From: Burkholderia ubonensis
GTDB lineage: Bacteria; Pseudomonadota; Gammaproteobacteria; Burkholderiales; Burkholderiaceae
Direction: 5' to 3'
Length of the DNA stretch: 64,000 bases
Assembly (NCBI RefSeq): GCF_902833085.1
Contig: NZ_CADFEB010000010.1
Span: 62,001 to 126,000 of the forward strand
Part shown: positions 44,560 through 52,407 of the stretch, piece after piece
Position numbering within the stretch: the stretch's first letter is position 1
How the letters are laid out: each line of letters begins with the position of its first letter
The notes under the pieces: generated by a model
What the model was told of the DNA's origin: nothing
The model's database searches: none
What the model saw: only the letters and a program-made list of their open reading frames with translations
Program-made: the position numbers and the translations under genes

Positions 44560-44676
44560 GCCCTGGTACTTGCCTACTACTTCGTCGACGTCGACGCCCG
44601 CTATACCGTTTGGCCAATCCGTTCGTAGTCTCGTCAGTCAGACCTTTCTTCCCTTACACTCGTATAGCAGCACCGC

Positions 44677-44757
44677 AAAAAAGCGCGGGCCGCATGGGCT
44701 GCCACCCATACGACCCGCTGACCACAACCAACTCACCGTAGGAGTTGCCCATGGCTA
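44677..44757 (-). ncRNA. candidate SymR-like antisense RNA
   Basis: A minus-strand promoter inside the start of symE would begin a transcript at about 44757. A strong intrinsic terminator ends it: GCGGG...CCCAT stem at 44685-44718 followed on this strand by TTTTTT at 44682-44677. The 80-nt RNA covers the symE start codon, ribosome site and leader, as expected of a type I antitoxin. No expression data are available. Confidence 0.65.
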
Positions 44758-45008
44758 ACGCCAATCATAAGTCACGTCCAAAGAAACACAATCTGAACAC
44801 CAGGCTTACGATGATCCTCCGCAGCACGCCAGACCGCCCCAAGAGAGGCTGGCCGTACCTGCCTTGGATGAGCGTCATCGATGCCCACTTCAAGCTATTC
44901 GGATTCGAACCGGGTGACCGCGTCTATCTCGACATCAATCACAAGACCCGGCAAATCACCATCACGCCCGACTACAGCGACCTTGTCCCGCGAGAGCAAG
45001 CGGCGTAA
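44751..45008 (+). CDS. symE: SymE-family toxin
   Basis: The 85-residue protein has the SymE-type AbrB-like fold: PYLPWMSVIDAHFKLFGFEPGDRVYLDINHKTRQITITPDY. In E. coli SymE is an SOS-induced toxin, controlled by the antisense RNA SymR and linked to RNA decay and nucleoid condensation. The ATG at 44751 follows TAGGAG. It borders the defence-like operon, a usual setting, because symE often sits beside restriction loci. No LexA box was found by eye. Confidence 0.8.
   Translation: MANANHKSRPKKHNLNTRLTMILRSTPDRPKRGWPYLPWMSVIDAHFKLFGFEPGDRVYLDINHKTRQITITPDYSDLVPREQAA
44764..44791 (-). promoter_or_regulatory. promoter of the antisense RNA
   Basis: Read on the minus strand: TTGTGT (44791-44786), 16-base spacer, TATGAT (44769-44764). 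It points away from symE, across its start codon. Confidence 0.6.
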
Positions 45009-45010
45009 CA

Positions 45011-45041
45011 GCAAGGGCCGCTTCGTGCGGCCCTTGCTGCA
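45011..45041 (+). terminator. terminator of symE
   Basis: GCAAGGGCCGC and GCGGCCCTTGC pair around a TTCGT loop directly after the stop codon. A short T-tract (CATTT) follows. Confidence 0.75.
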
Positions 45042-45173
45042 TTTCGGTAGTTGGCTCGACGCGAAGTGCTGTTCTCAGTCGGACTTCGCACCTCAATGTG
45101 CGGTTCGGACGCAATGGCGATTTTTCGGCCGCCATCTTCAACAACCGTCACAACAAAAAGCAGCCTTCCACCC

Positions 45174-45698
45174 TCACCTCCCCACCATCGCCCTCAACAC
45201 CCCATCCCGCCTCACCAACCCGTGATAAAGCGCCGCAGCAAAGTGCGCAAGAAACGTAGCAAAGAACAGATAAGCCACCCACTGATGCGCGATCCTGAGC
45301 CACGCAAACGCAACAGGATCAGCCGAAACAATCGCCGGCAGTTGCACCCCGTCCCCGAGCGTCACCGGATACCCGCCGGCGGAGAGCATTGCCCACCCGA
45401 TCAACGGCATCGCGATCATCAGCGCGTAGAGCGCGAGATGCGACCCAAGCGCCGCAACCTTCTGCCACCCCGGCAAATCCTCCGGCAACCCCGGCGGCCT
45501 GGAACTCAACCGCACGACAACCCGCACACAAGCGAGCACGAGAATCGATATCCCCAGCGGCTTATGAATCGCGACGAGCACCGCATGCCGCGCCGACACT
45601 GACGAAACCATCCCCACCCCGATAAACAGCATCGACACAATCATCGCGGCCATCACCCAATGCAGCACCCTCGCCGGCAAACTGAACACGCTTTTCAT
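45174..45698 (-). CDS. cytochrome b561
   Basis: The protein of about 174 residues has four membrane segments with haem-ligand histidines (ARVLHWVMAA, IHKPLGI, LGSHLALY, RIAHQWVAY). ATG at 45698 (GTG at 45701) overlaps the stop of the catalase-like gene, so they are coupled. It can pass electrons between quinone and a periplasmic acceptor, probably the peroxidase next door. Confidence 0.88.
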   Translation of the reverse strand: MKSVFSLPARVLHWVMAAMIVSMLFIGVGMVSSVSARHAVLVAIHKPLGISILVLACVRVVVRLSSRPPGLPEDLPGWQKVAALGSHLALYALMIAMPLIGWAMLSAGGYPVTLGDGVQLPAIVSADPVAFAWLRIAHQWVAYLFFATFLAHFAAALYHGLVRRDGVLRAMVGR

Positions 45699-46783
45699 CA
45701 CCGCTTCTCCGAAGAAGTCACACGCCCAGCCCCAGGCACCCCCGCCTCTTCACTCGTCCTGCGCAGATACGAATCCGCATACGCCGCCGACCTCGCCGCC
45801 AGCAACGGATCCCCCGAAGCCTGAATCCCTTCCGGCAGCACCGTCGGGTCGTAATTCACATCCCGGCACGGCCCGCTGTCCTGCTTCGCCACGCGATCGA
45901 GCACCAGCGTCCCCGCATCGATCGTCGTCCGTTGCGCGGGCCAGGCCTTCGTCGCGTCGTCCACCGGATCGCCCGGCTCCGCGAGCGTGAGCAGCAGCCT
46001 CCACCTTTGCGCACCGTCGCCGATCCGCCGCGTCAGGTCCGCCTGCAACACATCCGGATCCCCGGCCTGCGCGACCTCCCCCGCCCCGGCTGTCTGCTCC
46101 GGCACCACCCGCCACCTCACCGCCCGTTTCTCACCCGCCGCATCGACGAGATAAAACGCATTCAACGCGTAATACGTCTCGGTGACGTAACTCGCACTCG
46201 GCTTCGCCCCCTTCACCCACGCGCGAAACGCCGCCGTCTCCGGATGCGCATCGAAGAACGCCTTGAGCTTCGCCGGATCCGGCTTCCCGGTCGTCGGATC
46301 GGGCCGGCTCGCCACCGTCTGCGCATAGAACGCTTCCGGCGTCGCCACCGGAAACACTGGCATGCTGTTCATCCCGGTCCGCCATTGCTCCCCATCCGGC
46401 GCGGTGAGCCGCAACGCCATGCTGCGGATCGGCACGCTGCTGTCCGGCGCATACGGATTCCCGCCCGGCAACGCGAACCGCCCGACCACCGGCGTCCTCA
46501 CCGCCTTGAAAAAGGGTGCGGTCGAATAAGCACTCGCCGCGCCATTCCCGTCGAAGTAACCGCTCACGCACACGCCTTTCGCGTGATTGCGCCGGTACTC
46601 GGGATGCAGGCCGCCGTTCGCCTGCAGCGCATCGACGAGCTTGTGCGGCGTCAACCGCGCCGGCGCGAGCCACCCGCCGGCATACCCGAACGCCGCCGCC
46701 ACGCCCACCACGGCCCCGCCGATCGCCGCCCAGCGCCATAATCCGCGCCCCGGCTCGCGTTGCGAAGAAGAAGATCGCTCCAT
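45698..46783 (-). CDS. catalase-like haem peroxidase (SrpA type)
   Basis: The 361-residue protein has an N-terminal membrane anchor or signal (WAAIGGAVVGVAAAFGYAGGW). The catalase-fold domain begins AKGVCVSGYFDGNG and has GRFALPGGNPYAPDSS and MALRLTAPDG. It is shorter than true catalases, as in periplasmic catalase-related peroxidases. With cytochrome b561 it forms an operon, controlled by the divergent ECF sigma factor according to the promoter motifs. Confidence 0.85.
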   Translation of the reverse strand: MERSSSSQREPGRGLWRWAAIGGAVVGVAAAFGYAGGWLAPARLTPHKLVDALQANGGLHPEYRRNHAKGVCVSGYFDGNGAASAYSTAPFFKAVRTPVVGRFALPGGNPYAPDSSVPIRSMALRLTAPDGEQWRTGMNSMPVFPVATPEAFYAQTVASRPDPTTGKPDPAKLKAFFDAHPETAAFRAWVKGAKPSASYVTETYYALNAFYLVDAAGEKRAVRWRVVPEQTAGAGEVAQAGDPDVLQADLTRRIGDGAQRWRLLLTLAEPGDPVDDATKAWPAQRTTIDAGTLVLDRVAKQDSGPCRDVNYDPTVLPEGIQASGDPLLAARSAAYADSYLRRTSEEAGVPGAGRVTSSEKR

Positions 46784-46823
46784 GAAAGTCACTCCCGACC
46801 ATGCGGTCATATGTCGAACTCGA

Positions 46824-46853
46824 GTAGGACGCCGCCCAACCCGCTCTATTCCA
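46824..46853 (-). promoter_or_regulatory. predicted ECF promoter of the catalase/b561 operon
   Basis: On the minus strand TGGAATAG (46853-46846) is followed after exactly 14 bases by CGTCCTAC (46831-46824). The same two blocks with the same spacing occur in the opposite direction at 46877-46906. Confidence 0.65.
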
Positions 46854-46876
46854 TCGAAAAATTTTTCGTAAGCTGG

Positions 46877-46906
46877 TGGAATAACTCCGCGCGGCAATCG
46901 TCCTAC
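46877..46906 (+). promoter_or_regulatory. predicted ECF autoregulatory promoter
   Basis: TGGAATAA (46877-46884), 14 bases, CGTCCTAC (46899-46906), 37 bases before the sigma gene. It mirrors the motif in front of the peroxidase operon across a central CGAAAAATTTTTCG palindrome. Confidence 0.65.
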
Positions 46907-46943
46907 GCGACGAATCCACGCCCTACCCGGCAACCGGCCCGCC

Positions 46944-47462
46944 ATGCCCTCGACCGACCAAGACGATCAATTGCGCGAACTGATCCCGCGGCTGCGCCGC
47001 TTCGCGCTCTGGCTGACCCGCGACGTCCACGCGGCCGACGATCTCGTGCAGTCGACGCTCGAGCGCGCGCTGTCGCGCTGGTCGAGCCGCCGCGACGACG
47101 CGTCGCTGCGCAGCTGGCTCTTCACGATCCTGTACCGGCGCTTCCTCGACGGGAAACGCAGCGCGAAGCGCTACGCGTGGCTGCTCGGCCGCCTTCAGGA
47201 ACCGGACGAGCCGCACTGGCCGTCCGCGGAACGCGAGTTCGCCGCGCGCGCGACGCTCGAAGCGTTCGGCCGCCTCTCCGACGAGCAGCGCAGCCTGCTG
47301 CTGCTCGTCGCGGTCGAGGGCTTCAGCTACCAGGAAGTCGCCGATCTGCTCGACGTGCCGATCGGCACCGTGATGTCGCGGCTCTCCCGCGCGCGCCAGG
47401 CGCTGCGCCAGCTCAGCGACGGCGAAATCCCCGCCCCTTCACTGCGGTTGATGAAGAAATGA
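46944..47462 (+). CDS. ECF-family sigma factor
   Basis: The 172-residue protein has region 2 (FALWLTRDVHAADDLVQSTLERAL) and region 4 (YQEVADLLDVPIGTVMSRLSRARQAL). The anti-sigma gene overlaps its stop. The divergent catalase-like peroxidase and cytochrome b561 genes share its promoter motif, which suggests a peroxide or singlet-oxygen response. Confidence 0.88.
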   Translation: MPSTDQDDQLRELIPRLRRFALWLTRDVHAADDLVQSTLERALSRWSSRRDDASLRSWLFTILYRRFLDGKRSAKRYAWLLGRLQEPDEPHWPSAEREFAARATLEAFGRLSDEQRSLLLLVAVEGFSYQEVADLLDVPIGTVMSRLSRARQALRQLSDGEIPAPSLRLMKK

Positions 47463-48214
47463 ACATCCCACCCGACGAACACGACCTCCACGCCTACGTC
47501 GACGGCCAGCTCGACGACGACGCGCGCGCCGCGGTCGAACGCTATCTCGCGCTTCATCCGGACCGCGCGGAACAGGTGCAGCGCTGGCGGCAGGACGCGC
47601 AGCGGCTGCGGGCCGCGCTCGCGAGCGTGCCGCTGCCGACGGAGAACCCGGCGCTCGATCCGACGGCGATCCGCGCACGACGCGCCGAACGCGCGCGGAT
47701 GCGGTTCGCGATGGCTGCATCCTTTGTTCTCTGCGTTGGCCTTGGGACGTTCGGCGGATGGCAGGCGCGCGGGTGGAATGCGCCGCCGACGGTCGCGCCG
47801 ATGAGCGACGCGGTCGAGGCATACAAGCTGATGGTGGTCGATCGCAGCGCGCGAGTGGATGTCACGCCGACGAGTGCGGACGAGTTGCAGACTTGGCTCA
47901 CCCGTCGCGTTGGTTCGGGCGCGAAGCTGCCGGATTTGAGCGCAGCGGGGTTCCGGCCGGTTGGCGGGCGTCTGTTCGCGACCGAGCGCGGTGCGGCGGC
48001 GATGGTGCTGTATGAAGACGATGCGGGGCGCATGCTGAGCTTCTACGTGCGGCCGCCTGAGTCGGCGCATCGGCTGCTTGCGGCCGGTGAGCGCGTCGAT
48101 GGTGAGCTGCTCGCGCGCTATGGCTCACTGCACGGGCTCAACTATGCCGTGGTCGGAAAGGTGGACAGTCTCGGCGAGAAAGCCGTCGCGCGCGCGCTTG
48201 ACGAGCAGACGTGA
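47459..48214 (+). CDS. membrane anti-sigma factor
   Basis: The 251-residue protein starts EHDLHAYVDGQLDDDARAAVERYLALHP, a zinc-less anti-sigma domain. It has one membrane segment (MAASFVLCVGLGTFGGW, about residues 85-100) and a periplasmic domain. The ATG overlaps the sigma stop by four bases. Its last 20 codons are echoed at 49316, beyond two inserted genes. Confidence 0.85.
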   Translation: MNIPPDEHDLHAYVDGQLDDDARAAVERYLALHPDRAEQVQRWRQDAQRLRAALASVPLPTENPALDPTAIRARRAERARMRFAMAASFVLCVGLGTFGGWQARGWNAPPTVAPMSDAVEAYKLMVVDRSARVDVTPTSADELQTWLTRRVGSGAKLPDLSAAGFRPVGGRLFATERGAAAMVLYEDDAGRMLSFYVRPPESAHRLLAAGERVDGELLARYGSLHGLNYAVVGKVDSLGEKAVARALDEQT

Positions 48215-48406
48215 TTGGCGCGATGTGGTCGCCGTTTGCGCAAGGCGACCGCCCTTGTGCCGAACATCTCACCAAATTGACCGCGCCGAGCAGTGCATTA
48301 CATTGGACGAGCCATGGGATCAGAAACGGCTACCAGTTCGGCATGACCAAAAGATTGCCGGTTGGAAAAGTCGCCTTCAGAATCTGCATGATGACCACGA
48401 TAGGAA

Positions 48407-48793
48407 ATGCACGCAGAAATGTCCTCTAATGAGCAGCTGAAATCTCTTTTTGAGAAGTACAAGACCCATCCCGAATTCCTTGGACTTGAACTGACTGACC
48501 CAAATCAACGAGGGGCGGTGGATGATACGCTCTTGCATCTCGCCGCGCGCAAGGGCGCCATTGAAGATATGAAAGTGTTGATTGATGCCGGCGCCGATGT
48601 GAACATTGCGGGCGATCTGGGCAATACGCCACTTCATCAGGCGGCAATGATGAAGCAATTGGAATCTGTGAAATTTCTTTTGACGCACGGCGCCAAGAAA
48701 CAACTGAATAACGAGTTCGACCAGACGGCACTGGATGTCGCCAAGATTACCAAAAATGCCGAAATCATTCGTCTTCTCGAAACGTGGCAATGA
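48407..48793 (+). CDS. ankyrin-repeat protein
   Basis: The 128-residue protein has three to four ankyrin repeats (DDTLLHLAARKGAIEDMKVLIDAGADVN; GNTPLHQAAMMKQLESVKFLLTHGA). Such small proteins act through protein contacts, often as immunity or regulatory partners. ATG at 48419 is an alternative start. Composition is lower in GC than the sigma genes. Confidence 0.8.
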   Translation: MHAEMSSNEQLKSLFEKYKTHPEFLGLELTDPNQRGAVDDTLLHLAARKGAIEDMKVLIDAGADVNIAGDLGNTPLHQAAMMKQLESVKFLLTHGAKKQLNNEFDQTALDVAKITKNAEIIRLLETWQ

Positions 48794-48826
48794 AATCAAT
48801 CCGCATCACAGCCCGGACGTGAGCCA

Positions 48827-49294
48827 ATGGAACACCTCTTCTCCCTATTCCAGAACGATACTTTCTCCATGGAGAAGGCAGTCACAAACAGAAATGGGAT
48901 TGAGGCGCGAGCAGTAGACGACTTTTTTAGAGGCCGGAGGAAATTCGAAACGAGTCTGGCGGAACTTCGGGAAGACTACGAATGTGACGAGTCAGCATGC
49001 CTTTCCTTTATGGAGCCGGAGGCGTTTGCGTTCTTTTTACCGTTATTCATGAAACTGGCTGCGTGCAGCTACGACGAATCGGGCAACATTCCTGATTCAC
49101 TAGTGTACAAATTGCATCGGATGGCAACAGGCGGGGCCGACCACTTGCTGCATACGATATCGACGACTTACTCAAAGAGTCAATGCGATGTTGTTGTGAA
49201 ATTTCTCGACGAGATGAGCCGAATTGAATGGCAACATCAATCCCCCGATCTGGCAGCGGAAGCTGCAAGACTACTTCGGGAGAAAATTGGATAG
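48827..49294 (+). CDS. hypothetical protein (DUF6714-like)
   Basis: The 155-residue acidic protein includes CLSFMEPEAFAFFLPLFMKLA, which resembles the DUF6714 pattern. It follows the ankyrin gene by 33 bases and shares its AT-richer composition. Immunity-like proteins often look like this, but no function can be assigned. Confidence 0.55.
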   Translation: MEHLFSLFQNDTFSMEKAVTNRNGIEARAVDDFFRGRRKFETSLAELREDYECDESACLSFMEPEAFAFFLPLFMKLAACSYDESGNIPDSLVYKLHRMATGGADHLLHTISTTYSKSQCDVVVKFLDEMSRIEWQHQSPDLAAEAARLLREKIG

Positions 49295-49396
49295 AAGATT
49301 TTGGCGCCAAGTGAAGTCTCGGCGAGAAAGCCATCGTGCACGCACCGGATGACGCGGTGCACCCGACCGGAGTCAAGCACGCTCACCATTCGGTTT

Positions 49397-50310
49397 CACA
49401 GCGTTTCGAGTCCTTTTGGAGGGCGGATATCCACAACGAGCGCGGCGACTCGACGCTTTCATCCGGGAGCATTCACCCTCACCTTCGGAATGCACAGCAT
49501 TTCGACTGGTTTCGGAAGCAGGATATCCACAACGAACACGACAGCCCGGCCGACCGCTTTCTCCCGATTGAAACGCCCCGGCAATCTGCACGGAACGACC
49601 GCCTGCTGGCCGATTGACGCAATGTGGTCAACCGCAGGCATCGACCCTCACCTTTCCAATTCACAGCATTTCGAGTCATTTCGCAGGCCGGTTATCCACA
49701 TCGACCGACACAACATGACCGCCTCTCGCCCTCGACCTGGCGCGGCCTCTTCGAGAAATAGCCGGCAGCGCAGCGCCCAACGCGCGGACGCCTGCTCCCA
49801 TCCGATCGCGTCGCAGAATCCGCATCGCAAGGCGGATGCGCGCGGTCGCGCACGATACCACACACAGAATTTCCGACTGCTTCTGCGATCGATTGTCCAC
49901 ACCTTTGCGGTCGACGCGTCGCCGAAGACGTCGCAAAACGTCCATCACGTCGCACGCGCTTGCGATCGAGTCAGGCACAGCATTTTCAATTCTTCTTGCG
50001 CATGGTTGTCCACAACTTGAACGACAGAACCGTCGACTCGATCATGTGACGCACCGCGTCGTATGACGCGTGCATCTGGTAAAGACGATCGCGCTCACAG
50101 CGTTTTCATTCTGTTCCGCGCCGCATATCCACAACGCAAATGATGGATCGAAGCGCATTCCATATCGTGCAGCGCGAAGGTGTTGGAGATGTCGCAGCTG
50201 AAAGCGACGTCGAGCGACACAATCCACTCATACCGCCGAACACGCTTCGGCAAGCACCGGCCATCGCAGGCACAGCATTTTCACCCCCTTCACTACCGGA
50301 TATTCACAAC
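49397..50310. repeat. seven-copy 40-41-bp repeat with DnaA-box-like ends
   Basis: Copies begin at 49397, 49493, 49662, 49863, 49976 (41 bp each), 50096 and 50271 (40 bp). Each starts CACAGCATTT (variants G at 7 or A at 6), has about 17 variable bases, and ends GGATATCCACAAC or a variant. The ends are DnaA-box-like: copy 3 is a perfect TTATCCACA, copies 1, 2, 4, 5 and 6 have one change and copy 7 two. Spacings are 96-201 bases. No gene in this 1,050-base gap (49295-50348) is convincing. A degenerate eighth copy lies at 52552. Confidence 0.85.
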
Positions 50311-50348
50311 CTGCATCACGGCGCCATCGGCTTCCCGCACCTCGACTT

Positions 50349-51065
50349 TCATGCCGGCGTATCGGCCCCCACCACACCGCTACGCCGCAACACGTCACGC
50401 AAGCAGACCGGACAAACCCGCTCCCCCGCATTCCAGAGCTTCACGAAAGCGGCCCGGCTTTCCAGCCGGAACGTCGATTCGGCGATCCCGATGTCGGGCC
50501 CGAATACCCTCCGGAGAAACGCTTCATCGAACCAGTACACGGGCTCATGCGCCACTGAAGCATCGACGACCCGAACCACGCGAACCTCGCGCAGCACGTC
50601 GATCGTCAGAATCGCCTCCTCGATGTCCGGCGATGATCGCGTCGGAAAGATCAACCCATGCAGCTCGCACTGCGCGATCGACCCGCTGCACGTCACGCCT
50701 TCGGCCACGACCGACGTATCGAACGCCTGCGCGTCCGACGTCGGTGCATCCGGCACTTCGCCGGACCTCACCAGCAGTTCATCCAGGCACGCAGGACAGA
50801 CATGCGTCCACGCGCGTTCGAGGGCGGCGATCTGCGGAAATGCCGTCACATGCGCAACGTTGTCGACGTACTTCGCATCGACCTGATGCGCATTGAGATC
50901 CGCACGCAGCATCCACGCGACCTTGCTGCCCTTGGGCCGGTCGAGCGACACCTTGATCAGTTCGCCAGGTGCGAAGCGCCCACGCGTGCGGATGCGCGCG
51001 CCGATCCCGTTCGACGCCTTCCTGAAGAACCGGACACCGTGACGATGACAAAGCACCGGCCCCAT
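50349..51065 (-). CDS. hypothetical protein with two CPxC motifs
   Basis: The 238-residue protein has VCPACLDELLVRSG and VCPVCLRDVLRRSG, apparently two repeats each with a CxxC that could bind zinc. It is the last gene of a leftward five-gene operon and its ATG overlaps the preceding stop. The operon context suggests an immunity-type or effector-associated role, not proven. Confidence 0.55.
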   Translation of the reverse strand: MGPVLCHRHGVRFFRKASNGIGARIRTRGRFAPGELIKVSLDRPKGSKVAWMLRADLNAHQVDAKYVDNVAHVTAFPQIAALERAWTHVCPACLDELLVRSGEVPDAPTSDAQAFDTSVVAEGVTCSGSIAQCELHGLIFPTRSSPDIEEAILTIDVLREVRVVRVVDASVAHEPVYWFDEAFLRRVFGPDIGIAESTFRLESRAAFVKLWNAGERVCPVCLRDVLRRSGVVGADTPA

Positions 51066-51406
51066 CAACGATCTCCGCTGCGCGCATCATCCTGCGCCTG
51101 TTTCATTTCCATCAGGCAGCCGTGGCACGTTGCCGTCATCAGATCGAGCGCCGCCCACACCGCGTCCTCGCCGGTGATGCGGTAGTTCCCGTCGGCATCA
51201 CGCACCGCGCCCAGCGCGACGACCGCCGGCCCGTCCGATTCGAGGATGAAGCACCGCCATTCGACGCCTTCGTCTTCGAGCGTCAGCGCAACGAGCCGGC
51301 TGGCGGCCGCCCATTCGTCGCGATCGCCGTAAAGCAGCGCAGCCGCGGTGCGCGTCAGATGGACGCCGCTGTCGCGGCCATGTACCGAACAATTGATTAC
51401 CGACAT
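51065..51406 (-). CDS. hypothetical protein of immunity-type operon
   Basis: The 113-residue protein ends in a CHGCLMEM motif similar in position to the CPxC motifs of the next gene. It contains WAALDLMTA. I do not recognise the family. It overlaps the following gene and follows the 82-residue gene by 14 bases. Confidence 0.5.
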   Translation of the reverse strand: MSVINCSVHGRDSGVHLTRTAAALLYGDRDEWAAASRLVALTLEDEGVEWRCFILESDGPAVVALGAVRDADGNYRITGEDAVWAALDLMTATCHGCLMEMKQAQDDARSGDR

Positions 51407-51420
51407 TCATGTTCCCTCGT

Positions 51421-51669
51421 TCACGCGACAAGCCACCGGACGATGTCGGCCATATCGCTGTCCGACAACGCGCCGATCCGGTCGACGAACACCCCGTAGT
51501 CGAGATCGAATTTCACGTTGAACCGCTCGCCTTTGTAGCGGCAGCACAAGACGTCGGCTTCGGGGATCGATACGCGTTGTTCGAGAACGATGTCGCCGGG
51601 ATGCTGCTGCAGGCGATGCACCACGACATCAATATCGAGCGCATCCAGTTGCTTGGCCTGGGTTGTCAT
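51421..51669 (-). CDS. small hypothetical protein of immunity-type operon
   Basis: An 82-residue protein (ADVLCCRYKGERFNVKFDLDYGVFVDRIGALSDSDMADIVRWL). The ATG at 51669 overlaps the preceding stop by four bases. Its size and acidity suit an immunity protein. The family is not recognised. Confidence 0.5.
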   Translation of the reverse strand: MTTQAKQLDALDIDVVVHRLQQHPGDIVLEQRVSIPEADVLCCRYKGERFNVKFDLDYGVFVDRIGALSDSDMADIVRWLVA

Positions 51670-52088
51670 TGCCGCTCGTCCGCGTGCGGTGCAACGCCCG
51701 AATCGTTCCGCTTCACCCGTCGCAACGACATGCAGCCGATCACCACGTAGTCCGCAACGGTGATTAACGACACGACGAGATGCGTCACCGTATCGACGAC
51801 GAACCAGACGATCCGCTCGTCGTCGTCGAGCCGGTCGACCGCCGCTTTCGCTTCGACGAAGCCATGATGTTCGCGGCACTGTTCGTCGAACAGGCCGATC
51901 CTCAGCGCCAGCAGCCCACTCATGCCGATGCGGGTGTATTCGTCAAGATTCCAGTCGCGTCGCAGCCGCTCGTCCAGCCCGCCCTGTGCGATGGCCTGGG
52001 CGAGCACGTCGCGTGCCGCTCGGCTGAAGTCGTCTCGCTCAACCACAGCCCCGAAATCGACATGGGTCGCCAGATCGCGCATCTTCAT
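51666..52088 (-). CDS. hypothetical protein of immunity-type operon
   Basis: From ATG at 52088 the protein has 140 residues, mostly helical, with a hydrophobic stretch (VVDTVTHLVVSLITVADYVVIGCM) that may be a membrane or buried segment. An earlier non-ATG start is possible. It overlaps the following gene by four bases. The family is not recognised. Confidence 0.5.
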   Translation of the reverse strand: MKMRDLATHVDFGAVVERDDFSRAARDVLAQAIAQGGLDERLRRDWNLDEYTRIGMSGLLALRIGLFDEQCREHHGFVEAKAAVDRLDDDERIVWFVVDTVTHLVVSLITVADYVVIGCMSLRRVKRNDSGVAPHADERQ

Positions 52089-52125
52089 CGGCGAGCGCCC
52101 GTCATCCAGAACGATCGGCAGCGCA

Positions 52126-52407
52126 TCACGCCTCCTTGATCCAGTCGGCCGCAAGCGCCAGCAGCTCAGGCAGGTTGCCGGGGCCGCCATACCCGGCAAA
52201 CGCTGTGTCGGTCGCGCGGACCGAGATCCAGTCCATCTCGTCGCGCTCCACATGCAGGTCGAGCGGCTTGCCGGCCGATGCGCCATCGATCTTCACGCGC
52301 CAGCCCGGATTGTCGATATTGGCGATCTCGATACCGTGCGCATGCTCCCAAACGCCATCGCAGCGGGACGCGTACCAACGTTGCAAAACGGTCAGCGGAT
52401 CGTTCAT
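52126..52407 (-). CDS. Imm53-family immunity protein
   Basis: The 93-residue protein reads LQRWYASRCDGVWEHAHGIEIANIDNPGWRVKID and later GYGGPGNLPELLALAADWI, the Imm53 pattern. Such proteins neutralise polymorphic toxins delivered by contact-dependent or secretion systems. No toxin gene is nearby, so it is an orphan. ATG at 52407 fits the family. The frame runs on to a GTG at 52554 inside the degenerate repeat copy. Confidence 0.7.
   Translation of the reverse strand: MNDPLTVLQRWYASRCDGVWEHAHGIEIANIDNPGWRVKIDGASAGKPLDLHVERDEMDWISVRATDTAFAGYGGPGNLPELLALAADWIKEA

Larger units (their letters stand above)
48173..49340 (+). repeat. direct repeat flanking the ankyrin/hypothetical pair
   Basis: AGTCTCGGCGAGAAAGCC, the end region of the anti-sigma gene (about 48170-48187), recurs at about 49315-49332 with weaker similarity continuing for some 15 bases. 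The two genes between have lower GC. This is the footprint of an insertion or a duplication with exchange. Confidence 0.6.

Noticed and set aside
49397..50310. CRISPR array
   Set aside because: Spacing between repeats varies from 96 to 201 bases, repeat interiors are not conserved, and no cas genes are present.
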